DNA of 64,000 nucleotides from Flavobacterium salmonis. GTDB lineage: Bacteria > Bacteroidota > Bacteroidia > Flavobacteriales > Flavobacteriaceae. The position numbers and the translations under genes were made by a program. Below the pieces are notes generated by a model. The model had not been told where the DNA came from. It was given only the letters and a program-made list of their open reading frames with translations, and did no database searches. The stretch covers positions 186,001 through 250,000 of the forward strand of contig NZ_CAIJDP010000068.1 in the NCBI RefSeq assembly GCF_903819435.1, written 5' to 3'. Positions 26,721 to 37,107 of this stretch are shown one piece after another (position 1 is the first letter of the stretch; every line of letters starts with the position of its first letter).

Positions 26721-27663
26721 AGAGAAAACGGATTTTTTATTTCGCCTCCGGCACCAATTACTACGATTAAAGGAAAAATTAGAATAATACAAAAAGATTC
26801 GTACAAACCATTCATCCAAAGACTGTTTTCGTCTCCAATTCTTGGTATCATAAGAACAATTGCTATCAATATACTGCATAGCCAGAAAGCACCTTTTATA
26901 TGAATTAATTTTCCTAATCGGGAAAGTAAAATTCGGGCAAAGAAAGGATACAATAAACGTGTAAACCCAATATTCATTTGTTCCAGATTCAGGGACCAGC
27001 CTCCAATAACATCTCCTTTTGGATCAAAAACAGTATAATTAATCAGCATCCCTGCAAACAGCAACACAAAGATTCCCAAAACTTTATTAGAGAATTTTCG
27101 AAAGATTAAAGCGTAAAGAATATTCGCTATATATTCGAAAAAAAGCGACCATGCAGGTCCGTCAAGCGGATCCATTTCACCCCATCCCCTAATCTCCATT
27201 GATGGTGGAATTGGGAGTAAGGTAAAGCCAATAATCATGGTTAAAATCACTTTCCAAACTTCCATTCCGGCAATCATTGGAAACAAAACATCAGAAGCCT
27301 GAAAATAATAGAAAATAGCTCCAATGATCATTCCCATAATAACCATGGACTGCAGGCGAATCAAACGACGTTTATAAAACTCCCATTGTGTCATTTTTGC
27401 CCAGCGGTCATCATACGCATAGGCAACAACAAATCCTGATAAAAGAAAAAAGAAATCGACTGCCAGATAACCGTGATTTATAATCTGCTTAAAACGGTTT
27501 CCTCTTGCAAAAGCTTCAAAAATATGAAAAGCAACAACTATAATTGCAGCAACTCAACGTAAGCCGTCTAAAATTTCATAATGCTTTTTTGTTTTAATTT
27601 CGGTCATAAAATGGTTAGTAATTAGTTGTTAATGGTTAATGGTTGATGGTTAATTATTAATAA

Positions 27664-28314
27664 TTAATCTTGATGATTCTTTAGCCATTCTAACCTGCGC
27701 TGATCCGGTAAATGCGTAACTTTGAAGCTTTCAAATTTGGCTTCAAAACCTTTTCCGTCAGGTGAAGCTGCCATCAGACCTACCATAACCGGTGTATTAT
27801 CCTGCAAAGGTGCATTACGTGTCAGTATATAGTTTTTATCATCATAAGAAAAGAATATTTCAACTGCATCTAATCTTCTCACTACTTTTATCCATACAAA
27901 AGGCGGGGATTTGTCTAAAGTAGTTACACTCCAGTCACTCTTATTGTGTGTCACAACGGTACTTATATTGAATTTTCCGTCAACAAACTCCACTCCGGTT
28001 TTAATATAGTTTTTTTCATCTACACGAATCATCAGACCCATTTGATCAAAACGGGCAATATAATTTCCGGTCAATTTTACTTTGGCTTCAAATTCACCGC
28101 CATAAGTTGCATAATAAAAAGGTGCATCATCAACGGTGAATCCATAATGCGAAATACGCCAATAATCACTCCCAGCGGTTACGTTCATGATTAAGGAATT
28201 GTTTTTAATTTCCCACTTTTCAGGTTCATTAAACCATTGCATTTTGTTCAGGCTTTGCGCCGAAAGGTTTTGTATTAAAAACAACACTGTTGCAACTAAA
28301 ACTATTCGTTTCAT
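27664..28314 (-). CDS. Secreted DUF1349 (concanavalin-like) protein
   Basis: The ATG at 28312-28314 is chosen since MKRIVLVATVLFLIQNLSAQ is a full signal peptide; the longer frame from 28362 adds 16 polar residues. The 216-residue product is a DUF1349 beta-sandwich: WFNEPEKWEIKNNSLIM, GLMIRVDEKNYIKTGVEF and VMVGLMAASPDGKGFEAKFE. Relatives often lie next to glycosidases and may bind sugars. It sits 108 bp after the GH3 gene, same strand. No catalytic function can be assigned. Confidence 0.85.
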   Translation of the reverse strand: MKRIVLVATVLFLIQNLSAQSLNKMQWFNEPEKWEIKNNSLIMNVTAGSDYWRISHYGFTVDDAPFYYATYGGEFEAKVKLTGNYIARFDQMGLMIRVDEKNYIKTGVEFVDGKFNISTVVTHNKSDWSVTTLDKSPPFVWIKVVRRLDAVEIFFSYDDKNYILTRNAPLQDNTPVMVGLMAASPDGKGFEAKFESFKVTHLPDQRRLEWLKNHQD

Positions 28315-28422
28315 TATTATTTTTTTATAAAAGTTAAACATTTTACTATTTTTTAAAAGCAAAGCTGCAACTTTTTACAATTACAGCTTTTACAACCAAC
28401 CAATTTAGAAAATTAATAAAAC

Positions 28423-30639
28423 TTATTGAAGTAAAAAACTCACTTTAGATTTTATATCCGTTGAAGAGGCACCAACAATAGCTTCAAAAGCACCCGGCTC
28501 TGCAACCCAGTCGTGTTTTTTATCATCGAAAAAGCTTAAGGCTGTTTTATCTATTGTAAAAGTTACTGTTTTTTCTTCTCCTGCTTTAAGCGAAATTTTC
28601 TCAAAACCTTTTAATTCTTTTACTGGACGAACCAAAGAAGATTTTAAATCACTGATGTAAAGCTGAACAATTTCTGAACCTTCTCTGTTTCCTGTATTTT
28701 TTACTTTAACAGAAAATGTAATCTGATCTCCTGCTGACAATTGTTTTTTATCGGCAGTTACTTTTCCGTATGCAAAAGTCGTGTAGCTTAAACCGTGTCC
28801 AAAAGAGAATAATGGTTTTGCTTTTTGTTTGTCTGCCCAACGATACCCAACAAAAATGCTTTCTTTATAAGTAACCTCATCGCCTCCCGGAAATTCTCCC
28901 AAAGCATGTGCTCCGTTATCAGATAATTTTACAGGAAAAGTAAAGGTTAATTTTCCGGACGGATTCACATCGCCAACCAAAACATTTGCCAGCGCATTTC
29001 CGGCTTCTGTACCTAAGAACCATCCCTGTACAATTCCAGGAACTTCTTTTACCCAAGGCATTGCCACTGCATTTCCGGAAATATTTACAAAAACCATATT
29101 TTTATTTACTTTAACTAACTCACTTATTAATTTATCCTGATTGTATGGAAGTTGTAATTCCTTACGATCAGCTCCCTCAGCATCCTGGTTGTCACTTTTG
29201 TTTAATCCTCCAATAAAAAGTACAATATCGGCATCTTTAGCTACTTTTAAAGCTTCAGCTTTTAACTCGGCTGCTGAACGTTTGTCTTCTAAACTAACTT
29301 TTGCCACAACTCCGTTATAATTGCTTGTCGGATCTCCAACATAACCTCTGGCGTAAACAATCTCGGCCTGATTGCCAATTCTTTTCTTCAAACCTTCAAG
29401 CGGGGTGATTTCATATCTGGCTTTTAAGGATGAGCTTCCTCCACCAACTGTCATCATTTTAATAGCGTTTTCACCAATGACAGCGATTTTCTTCGTTTTA
29501 GAAAGATTGATTGGTAAAATAGTATTGTTGTTTTGAAGCAATACAATTCCTTCTTCAGCAATTTTCAAACCTGCTTTTGCATGCTCTTCTGTACCAAATG
29601 ATCCGAAAGGCCTGTCTTTGTTCATATTAGTCAGGAAGGATAAACGTAAAATACGGCGTACTTTTTCGTCTAACTCTTTAGTTCCGACTTCACCTTTTTC
29701 AATCATTGTTGAATATGGTTTTGCCAGATAATAATTGTCATACGCATTACTGGTTCCCCATGAAAGGCCGTTGGTCCAGGAACCAAATTCCATATCCAAA
29801 CCATTATGAATGGCTTGTTTTGTATCGTGAACACCACCCCAATCTGAGATTACAACACCTTTAAAACCCCATTCTCCACGAAGAATATCATTTAGTAAAA
29901 ACTCATTATGGCAGCAATGCTGTCCTTTATATTTGTTGTATGAACCCATAATTGCCCAGGCATCACCTTCCTGAACAGCAGCTTTAAAAGCAGGTAAATA
30001 GATTTCGTACAAGGCACGATCATCAACGATTACGTTTACGGAGTTACGGTTTGTTTCCTGATTATTTAAGGCAAAATGTTTTACGCAGGCAGCTACACCA
30101 TTTGACTGAACTCCTTTAATATAAGGAACCACCATTTTTGAAGTCAGGAAAGGATCTTCGCCCATATATTCGAAGTTACGTCCGTTTAATGGCGTTCTGT
30201 AGATATTTACTCCCGGACCTAACAGTACATTTTTGTTGCGATAACGTGCTTCTTCTCCAATTGATTTACCGTATAATGAAGCCAATTCTTTATTCCATGT
30301 GGCAGATAAAGCCGTAAGAGCCGGAAATGCAATGCAGGAATCATTCGTCCAGCCTGCCTGGTCCCACTCATCCCATTTTACTTCAGTACGAATTCCATGA
30401 GGTCCGTCAGTCATCCAGTTTTCAGGAATTCCTAAACGCGGTACACCCGGCGAACTAAATTTAGACTGCGCATGAATCATGGCAATTTTTTCATCAGTAG
30501 TCATTCGCGAAAGCGCATCTTCTACACGCTCATTAAGTGTTTTTTTATCATCCAGATAAATTGGATTTTTATTTTGTGCATTACTTCCAAATGAATTCAG
30601 CAATAGTAAAACAGCTATTACTTTAACGTTCTTAAACAT
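28423..30639 (-). CDS. GH3 family beta-glucosidase/beta-xylosidase, secreted
   Basis: 738 residues with signal peptide (AVLLLLNSFGSNAQ). Domain order is normal for GH3: TIM-barrel (NERVEDALSRMTTDEKIAMIHAQ, nucleophile Asp in GVVISDWGGVHD), alpha/beta sandwich (KIAVIGENAIKMMTVGGGSS), and a C-terminal fibronectin-III-like domain (VKNTGNREGSEIVQLYISD). It would release glucose or xylose from oligosaccharides in the periplasm. It probably forms a transcript with the DUF1349 gene and, formerly, the acyltransferase. Confidence 0.93.
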   Translation of the reverse strand: MFKNVKVIAVLLLLNSFGSNAQNKNPIYLDDKKTLNERVEDALSRMTTDEKIAMIHAQSKFSSPGVPRLGIPENWMTDGPHGIRTEVKWDEWDQAGWTNDSCIAFPALTALSATWNKELASLYGKSIGEEARYRNKNVLLGPGVNIYRTPLNGRNFEYMGEDPFLTSKMVVPYIKGVQSNGVAACVKHFALNNQETNRNSVNVIVDDRALYEIYLPAFKAAVQEGDAWAIMGSYNKYKGQHCCHNEFLLNDILRGEWGFKGVVISDWGGVHDTKQAIHNGLDMEFGSWTNGLSWGTSNAYDNYYLAKPYSTMIEKGEVGTKELDEKVRRILRLSFLTNMNKDRPFGSFGTEEHAKAGLKIAEEGIVLLQNNNTILPINLSKTKKIAVIGENAIKMMTVGGGSSSLKARYEITPLEGLKKRIGNQAEIVYARGYVGDPTSNYNGVVAKVSLEDKRSAAELKAEALKVAKDADIVLFIGGLNKSDNQDAEGADRKELQLPYNQDKLISELVKVNKNMVFVNISGNAVAMPWVKEVPGIVQGWFLGTEAGNALANVLVGDVNPSGKLTFTFPVKLSDNGAHALGEFPGGDEVTYKESIFVGYRWADKQKAKPLFSFGHGLSYTTFAYGKVTADKKQLSAGDQITFSVKVKNTGNREGSEIVQLYISDLKSSLVRPVKELKGFEKISLKAGEEKTVTFTIDKTALSFFDDKKHDWVAEPGAFEAIVGASSTDIKSKVSFLLQ

Positions 30640-30844
30640 ACCTTTTTATTTATTAGTCATTAGTCAGACTACTTAGATTAGCATTTAAAATGCCTTCTAA
30701 ATAATATGGTAAAGCTAAAACGATATCGTGTTCGTAAAAATCCTAAATAAAAAAAAGTAGTATTTTTAAAACACAAAAACCTATAAAACAATACTTTAAA
30801 CAAAATTAAGCAGCAAAAAAAGTAGTGATTCTGAAAACAAACAA

Positions 30845-32488
30845 TTAGCCTTTTTGAGAAATCAGGCCAATTTTCATTACCATTTCCTCAAAATCATTTC
30901 GGGAAACTATGGCTTTGTTTCTGGCTCTGGTACGATAATTATAAATGGTACTTAAAGAGTAACGAAGGAAAGCCGCAATTTTTACACTATCGGTTATTCC
31001 GAGTCTAATCAAGGCAAAAATTCGAAGCTCTGTATTGAGTACTTCTCCCTGCTTCAATACAATCTGCTCTTCATTAATAAGCAAGGCGTTGAAGTCTTTT
31101 ACAAAAGTTGGATATAAATTTAAAAAGATGATATCAAAATTCTTGTATAATTCTTCCAGTTCTTTATCAACTAAAGTAGTCGATTTCAACATTCTGGATA
31201 TCTCATCAAATTGTTTAGCTGTTGCCTTTTTATTCAAAATAAGACGGTAATTCTCCAGCTTATTGATATAAGCAGAGCAAAGGTTGAAAAAATTTGCAAT
31301 ATATTCTTCCTTGATATGGTTTGACTCTGACAATTGGGCATTACGTTCCTGAAGCTGATTATTGGCCTCCGTGATGTCTTTGTTTAACTCTGCTAGTTTT
31401 TGACTAGTTTCATAAAGTTCTCCACGAATTCTGGAAACCTTTTTCATTTGCTTATAAACATATATCACGGCAACAATTAAAAATAAGGACAACAAACTAA
31501 TAAACAAAAGGTAAGCCTGAAGTTCTGTTTTTCGCTCGGATTCACGTTCTAAATAAGCGGTATTGATAATAGAATACAATTGCGACATCAAAAGTGTGCG
31601 AAACTGCACATTACAATAAAGCGCATCTTCAATAGCAGATTGCGTGAGTTTGTATGCCATATCAACATCTCCTAAGTTATAAAAAACGATAGCCAGTTCC
31701 TGTATTGAAGCATTATCTTTTATGGCCTGTTTAATATCTGAAACCGCAGAAAGGGCATAATATTTTTTTACTAATTCTATTTTACGGGTATTTTGTGAAA
31801 TATTCCCCAAAAGGTATGTAATCATGGCATATTGAGGATTATCGTCCTTCATTCCTTTCAATAAGTTTAGTAACTCTTTTTGGGCAGCATCAAATTCCCT
31901 GTGGTAAATTTTTTTCTGAATTTTAGTAATCTTATAATCTAAAGAATTAGGATTTAAAACGCCCAGCAGCGAATCACGATATTTACCTATCTGCTCAAAA
32001 AACTCACTACTTCGACTGTTTGCGCTATAATGCTCATAAAATTCCCGATACGTAATATAATAATTAGGCAGTAATGATTTTTCTAATTCTTTTTTATTGA
32101 TATTTTTTAAAATCGCTTCTGATTCCCGGTATTTTCCTGTTGATGAATACAGGTTTGCCAGTTGCAGTTCCGCCAGATTCAACAACTCTTTCTTATGAAG
32201 TTCATCAGCTATTTTAAGATTTCTCTTTACATAAAAAATAGCCGAATCTGAATTGAATTTCTGATACTCTTTATATAATGCCTGATTATAATTATACTCT
32301 TGTTCTTTAGAAAGATCTTGTGATTTTATTTTCTTGAAATTTGAAATCCGTTCTTCTTTTAGACGGACATAATGCTGTTTATTTTTTACAGCATCGTTTA
32401 GCTTATCCAGAATAGCATCAGTACTATTTGATGCGTAACCGGAAAAGCAAACCAGAAGAGTTATAAAAAAAAGACAATACTTTTTCAA
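30845..32488 (-). CDS. Membrane-bound TPR/HTH regulator, DUF6377-type
   Basis: 547 residues: signal peptide, an N-terminal TPR-rich periplasmic half (residues about 25-310), one membrane segment (LLFISLLSLFLIVAVIYVY, near 330), a coiled coil (SQKLAELNKDITEANNQL), and a cytoplasmic C-terminal part with a LuxR-like helix-turn-helix (DSVKIAAFLRYSLSTIYNYR). This layout is widespread in Bacteroidota as a one-component transmembrane regulator often linked to polysaccharide use. Here it starts 24 bp after an acyl-CoA oxidase gene; its targets are unknown, with the GH3 gene 205 bp downstream a possibility. Confidence 0.82.
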   Translation of the reverse strand: MKKYCLFFITLLVCFSGYASNSTDAILDKLNDAVKNKQHYVRLKEERISNFKKIKSQDLSKEQEYNYNQALYKEYQKFNSDSAIFYVKRNLKIADELHKKELLNLAELQLANLYSSTGKYRESEAILKNINKKELEKSLLPNYYITYREFYEHYSANSRSSEFFEQIGKYRDSLLGVLNPNSLDYKITKIQKKIYHREFDAAQKELLNLLKGMKDDNPQYAMITYLLGNISQNTRKIELVKKYYALSAVSDIKQAIKDNASIQELAIVFYNLGDVDMAYKLTQSAIEDALYCNVQFRTLLMSQLYSIINTAYLERESERKTELQAYLLFISLLSLFLIVAVIYVYKQMKKVSRIRGELYETSQKLAELNKDITEANNQLQERNAQLSESNHIKEEYIANFFNLCSAYINKLENYRLILNKKATAKQFDEISRMLKSTTLVDKELEELYKNFDIIFLNLYPTFVKDFNALLINEEQIVLKQGEVLNTELRIFALIRLGITDSVKIAAFLRYSLSTIYNYRTRARNKAIVSRNDFEEMVMKIGLISQKG

Positions 32489-32512
32489 ACGATAAAAAAA
32501 TAAGATTTATAA

Positions 32513-34771
32513 TTATACCGCAATTGGCGCTGCCAGACAACTTTCAGGAATGTCAAATGCATTTACCAAAGAAACCGCATCCGGTCTTATATCCCAGCAA
32601 AGCTGATTGACCATTTTACGAACTGCTTTGGTTTTCACAGCTTCCATATATCCGTCTTCCAGGTACCAGGCCTTGTTTTTTTCAATCTGCGAAAGTGCAT
32701 ACAATTGATTTAATTTTATCAGGATTGCTTTTGTTTTTTCATCTTCTATTTTAGAAACTACTATTTGAAATTGCTCCAACACTAATCGCTCCAGATAAGC
32801 CTCAGCCACTTCAATCATCTGATGCTGTACCACATTAAATGCATCATAAGCTTCTAAACCGCCATCAACCAATTTTTTAATACGTCTTGCCGCAGAAGCC
32901 AAAATTGTTTTTTCCCTGTGGATGAAAGCCTGCAGGTGAAATTCTGAATCCAGCAAATGTTCATCATCTGTCTTTCTGGTTACGATTGGGTTTTTCTCTG
33001 CGAAAGCCGTTTTGGCATTTTCAAAAACATAATTAATGATGCCGAAAGATCCCATTTCTCCAAATGCTTTTCTGAATTCTGCCAGACGATTTTTGGCAAC
33101 CAACTGCATCAAAACAGTGTTATCTCCTTCAAAAGTGGTATAGATTTCTGTATCATTTTTCAAAGCGTCAATTCTGTTTTCAGACAAATATCCTTTTCCT
33201 CCGCAGGCTTCACGGCATTCCTGTAATATATCTCTTGTACTCCAGGTAGAGTATGATTTCATTCCGGCTGCCAATGCCTCAATTTCCTGCATTTCGGCTT
33301 CGGTTTTGTTTAGAAAACGATTCGTTAGATATTGCAATCCAAAATGGACGGCATAGGTTTTCGCTAAATGCGGAATCAATCTTCGCTGATGCATCCTGTA
33401 ATTTAAAATCGGGACTTCAGAACCTCCTTCAGGACCAAATTGTCGTCTTTGATCGCTGTAGCGAATAGCAATCGTAAGTCCAGATTTCGCTGCTGCCAAA
33501 GCCGAACGCGGAATTCCTATTCGTCCGCCAACCAAAGTACCTAACATGGTAAAGAAACGTCTGTTATCACTCGGAATCGGGCTTTCAAATTCTCCTTTGT
33601 CGTTCACAGAAGCAAAACGATCCAGCATATTTTCTTTCGGAATCACGACATTATCAAAACGAATGGTTCCGTTATCCACACCATTCAGTCCCATTTTATG
33701 ACCGCAATCGCCTATTGTAATTCCGTTTAAAACATTTCCATTTGTGTCACGCAGCGGCACTACAAAAGCATTTACACCATAATCGTGTCCGTCAATAATC
33801 AGTTTGGCAAAAACGGTTGCCATTTGTCCGTGAACGGCAGCGTTTCCAATATATTCTTTTTGTGCTTTTTCGTGAGGGGTGTGAATTGTAAAAGTCTGAT
33901 CGTTATGATTGTAAGTTGCTGTGGTTTCAAGTCCTTTTACATTTGAACCATGATGTGTTTCAGTCATTGCAAAACAGCCCGGAAGTTTTAATTCGCCAAT
34001 ATCTTTAAGGTATTTAGCATAATGTTTTTCAGTTCCCAAAGACTGAACACTCATTCCCCAAAGTCCAAATTGTACGCCAAATTTAATCACCAGACTTAAA
34101 TCATGATAACTCAGCGTTTCCATGATGGCAAAATAATCCGCTATGTTTTCACCTCCGCCATGTCTTTTTGGATATGCCATATTGCCGAGATTTTCATTGG
34201 CTAAAATTTTACACCAATTGTAAACTGTCTGACGATAAACATTAATATCAGTAGAAGTTTCATAAGCAAATTCCGGTCTTGAAATAACTTCTTTTACTTT
34301 TTTGATAATACTGGCCTGATCGCCATCCAGGATTTCAGTCAACTTTTGGATTTCAAAATTATCGTTGGTTTTAGTAGTCGCAGTCAAAGAGTCTCCCTGG
34401 GTTTTGAAGTTCTGAATTAATTCTTCACCCAAAGCGCCCAGGTCATTTTCTAATTTTGTAAAATTCTGTTCCAATACTGAAATATCCAAATCCTTTTCAG
34501 AAAGTGCTACAGCGATATCAAAAATGGATTTTATGGACGATTTATCTTTAATACTTTTCTCAATATCCGATTTCCATTGTGTGAGTTCATTTCGCGAAGG
34601 CGGATTCAAAACATCCACTTTCGAAAGCAGAAACTGCTGCTCTTCCGGTGAAAGAATCGTTAGAGAGGTAATAAATGCCTGTAAAGTCGAAAACTCTTTT
34701 TGCGTTAAAAGATCGTCTGACCAAACAAGGTATAAAAGTGGTATAAAAGCCTTAATTTTTGAATTCTCCAT
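32513..34771 (-). CDS. Acyl-CoA dehydrogenase/oxidase family protein
   Basis: 752 residues, longer than ordinary acyl-CoA dehydrogenases and close to acyl-CoA oxidases. An N-terminal helical extension (residues 1-130) precedes the core: YPKRHGGGENIADYFAI, FAMTETHHGSNVKGLETTA, the FAD-binding RRQFGPEGGSEVPILNYR, and the catalytic Glu region TTFEGDNTVLMQLVAKNRL. A C-terminal helical ACOX domain follows. It would oxidise fatty acyl-CoA in the cytoplasm; whether oxygen or ETF is the acceptor cannot be seen. Confidence 0.88.
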   Translation of the reverse strand: MENSKIKAFIPLLYLVWSDDLLTQKEFSTLQAFITSLTILSPEEQQFLLSKVDVLNPPSRNELTQWKSDIEKSIKDKSSIKSIFDIAVALSEKDLDISVLEQNFTKLENDLGALGEELIQNFKTQGDSLTATTKTNDNFEIQKLTEILDGDQASIIKKVKEVISRPEFAYETSTDINVYRQTVYNWCKILANENLGNMAYPKRHGGGENIADYFAIMETLSYHDLSLVIKFGVQFGLWGMSVQSLGTEKHYAKYLKDIGELKLPGCFAMTETHHGSNVKGLETTATYNHNDQTFTIHTPHEKAQKEYIGNAAVHGQMATVFAKLIIDGHDYGVNAFVVPLRDTNGNVLNGITIGDCGHKMGLNGVDNGTIRFDNVVIPKENMLDRFASVNDKGEFESPIPSDNRRFFTMLGTLVGGRIGIPRSALAAAKSGLTIAIRYSDQRRQFGPEGGSEVPILNYRMHQRRLIPHLAKTYAVHFGLQYLTNRFLNKTEAEMQEIEALAAGMKSYSTWSTRDILQECREACGGKGYLSENRIDALKNDTEIYTTFEGDNTVLMQLVAKNRLAEFRKAFGEMGSFGIINYVFENAKTAFAEKNPIVTRKTDDEHLLDSEFHLQAFIHREKTILASAARRIKKLVDGGLEAYDAFNVVQHQMIEVAEAYLERLVLEQFQIVVSKIEDEKTKAILIKLNQLYALSQIEKNKAWYLEDGYMEAVKTKAVRKMVNQLCWDIRPDAVSLVNAFDIPESCLAAPIAV

Positions 34772-34870
34772 AGTAAACTAAGTATTAATTTGTCTGTGGT
34801 TAAATTAATATAATTAATTGAAGTTTTCTATAAAACAGGCTCAATTAGGATTTTTTTCACATTTCAAAAA

Positions 34871-35275
34871 TCAAAAGCAAATTTCCATGATTGTAAATTC
34901 CTGACCTGCTTTGCTAAATGTCTGAAAAGTATCTTTCATTCCCAATTTCTCATAAAAGGATTTTTTATTGGATCTTGCATTGCACCAAATTCTTCTCAAA
35001 TCTTTTTTTCTGGCTAATTGGAAGATATATTCTAAAAGTTCAGAAGCTATTCCACGGCCTTGAAACTCCTGTAAAGTGGCTAGTTTTCTAAACTGCATTT
35101 CATTTTCTGAAATAAAACAAGATACAATTGAAACCAGTTTTTCTTCAATAAAAACACCAAAATGCAGTCCGGATTGATCTTCATCCAGCTGAACAAATTC
35201 TAAAGGCTGGTCAGGCCACATTACTTCATGCCTGATTTGCCAGGAATCAGAAGGTTTGATTGATTTTATAATCAT
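34871..35275 (-). CDS. GNAT-family N-acetyltransferase
   Basis: 134 residues, a single GNAT domain with the acetyl-CoA pyrophosphate loop EFQGRGIASELLEYI and the C-terminal NARSNKKSFYEKLGM motif. The substrate is unknown. A terminator of the upstream glycosyltransferase gene separates it from that gene, so it probably has its own promoter. Confidence 0.85.
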   Translation of the reverse strand: MIIKSIKPSDSWQIRHEVMWPDQPLEFVQLDEDQSGLHFGVFIEEKLVSIVSCFISENEMQFRKLATLQEFQGRGIASELLEYIFQLARKKDLRRIWCNARSNKKSFYEKLGMKDTFQTFSKAGQEFTIMEICF

Positions 35276-35290
35276 ATAAAAATAAAAAGA

Positions 35291-35320
35291 AACCGTCTAA
35301 TCCATATGGAAAAGACGGTT
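35291..35320 (-). terminator. Terminator of the glycosyltransferase gene
   Basis: AACCGTCT and AGACGGTT form an 8-bp stem, followed on the minus strand by a T-rich tract, 22 bp after the stop codon. Confidence 0.75.
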
Positions 35321-35341
35321 CTAAAATAAGCTATTTTTTTC

Positions 35342-36808
35342 TTATTTAGCTACCGGACTATATTGTTCTAAAGTAACATATTCTTCTAGTTTCTTTTCAG
35401 ACAAACCACGTGTCAGCCATCCTTTTTTATGCGCAGTGATAATGGCATACGGAGTGATCCAAAACAGGCTAAAGCTGTAAAAAACACTATATGAATAAGC
35501 CCACATGGATTCAGAAAAACTATATTTTTTAGCATAAAAAAAAGCTGAAAAACTTGATATAATGAATATACTTACGAGTGTTGAGCTAAAAAACAAAAGT
35601 GGATGGATTGCAATAAAAAAGAACATGAAAAATAAAAATGGTAAAGACATTATAATTTTTGCCGTTTGATCTAAGTATAAAAGTCTTGTTCCTAATTTAG
35701 ATCCGGTTCTGAAATTTTTGAAAACATACTTTGCCATCATTATATTTTCCCTAACATTGCTTCTGCCCCAACGGATAAACATTTTATACAATCCAGTATA
35801 TCCTTCCGGAACATTCGTAAGTACAATTGAATTTCTTTGAAATAAAACCTGATATCCCTGTTTCAAAATCATATTGGTCATCGCGCGGTCCTCACCAATA
35901 TCTGAAGGTTCTCCCATAAATGTCTGGTTAATCCATTCGTCAAGACAGTCAAATATAGCAGTTTTTCGATATGCTGCCAAAGCTCCCGGAGTACAAAATA
36001 CAGAACCTAATACGCTTTCTACAGATCTTACAAACTCAAAGCTCATTACAAAACTCACATTAAGCATTTTAGGAAGCATTGCTGTTTTATTATTCAAAAC
36101 GTGAACATTTCCGGCAACAGCTCCACATTTTTCATTGTTAAAAAAAGGGCTGACTAAATTTCGCAATGTATCTTTTTTTACAATCGAATCACTGTCAACA
36201 GTCACAAAAACATCTCCTGTCCCTAATTTAAATCCTCTGTAAAGTGCGTGACGTTTTCCTTTATTTTGTGGCTGCTGATAAATGGATAAACGGTCGCCAA
36301 GTTTTATTTTAGCCTGTTGAATCCAATACCAGGTATCATCTCTACTACCATCATCAATTGCGAGTATTTGCATTTTCTGCTCTGGATAATCACTGTTTGC
36401 CAAACTTAATAAGGTATCCCAAACCAGTTTCCCTTCATTATAAGCCGGAACAATTATGGTACACGAAGGCAGTAATTCATCTGAAACAGATTCTATAGGT
36501 TTGTATTTAAAATAGAGAAATGACTTATACAGAAAAACAACTGCTTTAAAAAGAAACAAAACAGTAGCCAGAATTAAAAATGGATAACCCCAGGCAGAAT
36601 TTATCCTGTCAATATGAAACTGATCAAAGTCGGATTGGAATTTATAAACCAAAAAAGCTCCGGTTATCATTAGTAAAAAAGTGCCTATAAGTACTGCAAT
36701 ACCCGTTGCACTTGTAGTTTGATTATTATTTATTGAGTATTGCTCTTTTTGTGCTTCGTGAAGACCTGAGTCATAAAGCTGTTCTGAAGTAATTGATTCG
36801 CTTTTCAT
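35342..36808 (-). CDS. Membrane glycosyltransferase family 2 (hyaluronan/chitin-synthase-like)
   Basis: 488 residues. Two N-terminal membrane helices (about 35-60 and 73-97), a GT2 catalytic domain (ILAIDDGSRDDT, VTVDSDSIVKKDT, IGEDRAMTNMIL, and FIRWGRSNVREN in place of the QxxRW motif), and about four C-terminal helices. This matches processive synthases of beta-linked polysaccharides such as NodC/HasA relatives. With no export or modification genes next to it, the polymer is unknown. Confidence 0.88.
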   Translation of the reverse strand: MKSESITSEQLYDSGLHEAQKEQYSINNNQTTSATGIAVLIGTFLLMITGAFLVYKFQSDFDQFHIDRINSAWGYPFLILATVLFLFKAVVFLYKSFLYFKYKPIESVSDELLPSCTIIVPAYNEGKLVWDTLLSLANSDYPEQKMQILAIDDGSRDDTWYWIQQAKIKLGDRLSIYQQPQNKGKRHALYRGFKLGTGDVFVTVDSDSIVKKDTLRNLVSPFFNNEKCGAVAGNVHVLNNKTAMLPKMLNVSFVMSFEFVRSVESVLGSVFCTPGALAAYRKTAIFDCLDEWINQTFMGEPSDIGEDRAMTNMILKQGYQVLFQRNSIVLTNVPEGYTGLYKMFIRWGRSNVRENIMMAKYVFKNFRTGSKLGTRLLYLDQTAKIIMSLPFLFFMFFFIAIHPLLFFSSTLVSIFIISSFSAFFYAKKYSFSESMWAYSYSVFYSFSLFWITPYAIITAHKKGWLTRGLSEKKLEEYVTLEQYSPVAK

Positions 36809-37047
36809 TCTGGATTGTATTTTTTATGTAAATGGCATTTATTTTTAATTCTTTATCTGAGAGAATTGCTACAATCCTGAATAGGCAAGGCTTGTGCCAT
36901 TTGAATTCATATCTGATATTGAGTCATTTAAAAAAATGAGCTATTTTTTTATGTGTATTTATTACACACTTTTCCGAAACAATACACACATTTTTAAGTT
37001 TTAACGAATAAAAAAAGACAAGTCAATTTCAAAACATATCAAATAGA

Positions 37048-37082
37048 AAAACCGCCTGATTCTAAAAGAAAAAGACGGTTTT
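37048..37082 (-). terminator. Terminator of gapN
   Basis: Imperfect stem AAAACCGCCT / AGACGGTTTT followed by a T-rich stretch on the minus strand, 26 bp after the gapN stop. Confidence 0.6.
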
Positions 37083-37107
37083 GAAAATTAATATATAACC
37101 TTAAAAA

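Larger units (their letters stand above)
25438..27607 (-). pseudogene. Acyltransferase-3 family membrane protein, inactivated by nonsense codon and IS insertion
   Basis: Joining the two flanks of the insertion restores a single frame: ...IKNPFSLK-ICKGLGDISYPLYITHYPLIYWY..., the classic C-terminal part of an acyltransferase 3 (OafA-like) membrane enzyme. The intact ancestor would start at the ATG 27605-27607 (MTEIKTKKHYEILDGLR). Codon 18 is TGA (27554-27556) where the family has Gly in LDGLRGVAA, a one-base change from GGA. The frame then continues open (VAAIIVVAFHIFEAF, YLAVDFFFLLSGFVVAY) to the insertion at 26713. Two independent lesions make it a pseudogene. It may once have acylated a sugar or lipid. 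Confidence 0.9.

Noticed and set aside
26708..27394. Separate 228-residue membrane protein gene
   Set aside because: It is the middle of the same acyltransferase pseudogene, ending in the IS and beginning after the nonsense codon.
27608..27663. GTTAATGGTT-type short repeats
   Set aside because: Simple AT-rich slippage repeats between genes; nothing supports a function.
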